From Sphingobacteriales bacterium (GTDB taxonomy: Bacteria > Bacteroidota > Bacteroidia > Sphingobacteriales > Sphingobacteriaceae), in contig JAAFJW010000020.1 in assembly GCA_013298995.1 (NCBI GenBank), forward strand, positions 1-33,579: a stretch of 33,579 nucleotides of DNA. Reading direction: 5' to 3'. The notes under the pieces are model-generated. The model saw nothing but the letters and a program-made list of their open reading frames with translations. It was not told where the DNA came from and made no database searches. A program made the position numbers and the translations under genes. Positions 31,787 to 33,579 of this stretch are shown here, in pieces. Each line of letters starts with the position of its first letter. Positions within the stretch are counted from its first letter, which is position 1.

Positions 31787-32440
31787 ATGGCACACAGTAC
31801 CAACGATATAAGTTACGAAAACCTTTTACAATGGAACAAAGAATGGGTACAAAATACCTTGGCCGAAGACCCTAATTTTTTCGATAAACTGGCAAAAGGA
31901 CAAAAACCACCTATATTATGGATAGGTTGCGCCGATAGCCGTGTGCCCGCCAACCAAATTACAGGCACCAACCCTGGCGATATATTTGTACACCGCAATA
32001 TTGCCAACATGGTAATACACACCGATATGAATATGCTAAGCGTGTTGGATTACGCCGTTGCCATTTTAAAAGTAAAACACGTAATTGTATGTGGGCATTA
32101 CGGCTGTGGAGGCATCACCGCCGCCATGAACAATAGGCAGTACGGTTTAATTGATAATTGGCTATGCCATATTAAAGATGTGTACCGATTATACGCCACC
32201 GAGTTAGATTTAATTGACGATTACGAACAAAAAACCAACCGCCTAGTGGAGCTAAACGTGGTAGAAAACGTGTATAACCTTTGCAAAACATCCACCATAC
32301 AAAACGCTTGGAAAAATGGGCAAGATTTACAGGTACACGGCTGGGCTTACAGCCTTAATACAGGTATTATTAAAGATTTGGATGTGTCCTTTACTTCCGA
32401 CGAAAAACTAAATAAAGTGTTTAAGTTTTCGGCGGGTTAA
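31787..32440 (+). CDS. can: Beta-class carbonic anhydrase
   Basis: CADSRVPANQITGTNPGDIFVHRNIANMV, CGHYGCGGITAAM; Cys-Asp-Arg-His-Cys zinc site. Confidence 0.95.
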   Translation: MAHSTNDISYENLLQWNKEWVQNTLAEDPNFFDKLAKGQKPPILWIGCADSRVPANQITGTNPGDIFVHRNIANMVIHTDMNMLSVLDYAVAILKVKHVIVCGHYGCGGITAAMNNRQYGLIDNWLCHIKDVYRLYATELDLIDDYEQKTNRLVELNVVENVYNLCKTSTIQNAWKNGQDLQVHGWAYSLNTGIIKDLDVSFTSDEKLNKVFKFSAG

Positions 32441-32447
32441 TATTCAA

Positions 32448-33098
32448 TTAAATTTCGTGGGTAAACCTAAACTGTTTTTGCATAGCCCTGTTATGGTGTT
32501 CGTTTATTTTTTGTGTAAAATTGTTTATATCAAATGCTTTAGCCGTACCACAATCCAACATATTAAAATAAACCGAAGGCTTAAAACTTTCAAAATATTC
32601 TACAAAATTACTGCTCCATATCAACTGGCAATTGCCAGTAATGCGGCTAGTAATTTCGCCAATACCCTCCTTAACTAATATACGGCGCACATATTGCGAT
32701 TCTAAATTACCCTGCGGATACATTAACAATACATTACCTGGTGTGTTTAAAACTTGGGCGGCATAATCCAAACTTTCGCTAATACTTGCCCTGCCCGGGG
32801 CGATAGAAAAACAACCAAAATACCGCAAAAACATATTTTTTTGCAACTGTTTTTCCAGTATCATCACATAAAAACCCTTTATATTTTCACTTTCGTGGAT
32901 GCCTTTAATGCACAAGTAGCAAGCCCAAAAACCATCCCAAAAACCAAAATGATTGCTCATTAACATATACGAATGGTTTTTATATACCTCCGTTTTTTTT
33001 ATTACCAGCTTATTAAATCGGCCTCTAAATAACCATGTTAAAAACTGTAACCCTTTTTTTATCACAAAAAACGGAATAGGCTTGGCTTGTATAATCAT
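32448..33098 (-). CDS. 1-acyl-sn-glycerol-3-phosphate acyltransferase-like (PlsC domain)
   Basis: SNHFGFWDG (HX4D), MYPQGNLES (motif III-like). Confidence 0.8.
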   Translation of the reverse strand: MIIQAKPIPFFVIKKGLQFLTWLFRGRFNKLVIKKTEVYKNHSYMLMSNHFGFWDGFWACYLCIKGIHESENIKGFYVMILEKQLQKNMFLRYFGCFSIAPGRASISESLDYAAQVLNTPGNVLLMYPQGNLESQYVRRILVKEGIGEITSRITGNCQLIWSSNFVEYFESFKPSVYFNMLDCGTAKAFDINNFTQKINEHHNRAMQKQFRFTHEI

Positions 33099-33380
33099 AA
33101 TTATGTTGGCTTGTATTTGGGTTTAGCCCCAAAAAATAAATATTTTTTAATTTACCCTTACCGCTATTTACTACCTAAATGTAACAAGCCCAATTTTAAC
33201 AAAAAAATATTGTTTTAATTTACTCACCCCAATCTTTAATATGAGGTTTGTTGTTTATTATAAAATAAATCACAACCCAAATTAATCAAATACACTGTTT
33301 AAACATATATTTTCACGTTACCTATTTTATTATACCACTTTGTTCTACAATCTTTATTTCATTTTCCGATATTTGCAACA

Positions 33381-33579
33381 ATGAAAAAAATAGTTTTTTT
33401 ATTTCTCTTATCCATTATTTCCCTTTCGGGGATGGCACAAATGCTAAACCCAGTAAAATGGACGCTTAGCCAAAAACAAATAAACACCACCGAAACCAAT
33501 TTGATTTTTAAAGCTACGCTAGATGCTGGCTGGCACCTTTACGGTTTACATATTGCCCCTGGTGGCCCCATAGCCACCT
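33381..33579 (+). CDS. N-terminus of a DsbD-type thiol:disulfide interchange protein (truncated by window end)
   Basis: Signal peptide MKKIVFLFLLSIISLSGMAQ then MLNPVKWTLSQKQINTTETNLIFKATLDAGWHLYGLHIAPGGPIAT, like the DsbD N-terminal domain. Confidence 0.65.
   Translation, partial: MKKIVFLFLLSIISLSGMAQMLNPVKWTLSQKQINTTETNLIFKATLDAGWHLYGLHIAPGGPIAT

Overview
Chromosomal window from a low-GC Bacteroidota genome. The assignment rests on protein content, TAnnTTTG-type promoter boxes, scarce Shine-Dalgarno sites, and no rRNA. The core is the conserved block tRNA-Thr(TGT)-Tyr(GTA)-Gly(TCC)-Thr(GGT)-tuf-tRNA-Trp(CCA)-secE-nusG-rplK-rplA-rplJ-rplL-rpoB-rpoC. It is followed by housekeeping genes: a divergent DEAD-box-like protein, ligA, ileS, a DksA/TraR-like protein, lspA, rsgA, fabG, a carbonic anhydrase and an acyltransferase. 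The edges carry a partial uridine kinase and a partial DsbD-like N-terminus. The interesting material lies in the gaps: (i) a REPtron-like unit, a Y1/RAYT transposase bracketed by five copies or remnants of one asymmetric hairpin; (ii) a decayed YoeB-type toxin/antitoxin pair with two nonsense and two frameshift lesions; (iii) an IS110-family transposase relic; (iv) a dispersed hairpin element with conserved flanks and a swapped central stem; (v) a 5' fragment resembling group II intron domain I that abuts the same element family; (vi) a tandem repeat at the start of an Rpn-family nuclease gene that creates an overlapping mini-ORF. All calls are by eye; no database search was run.
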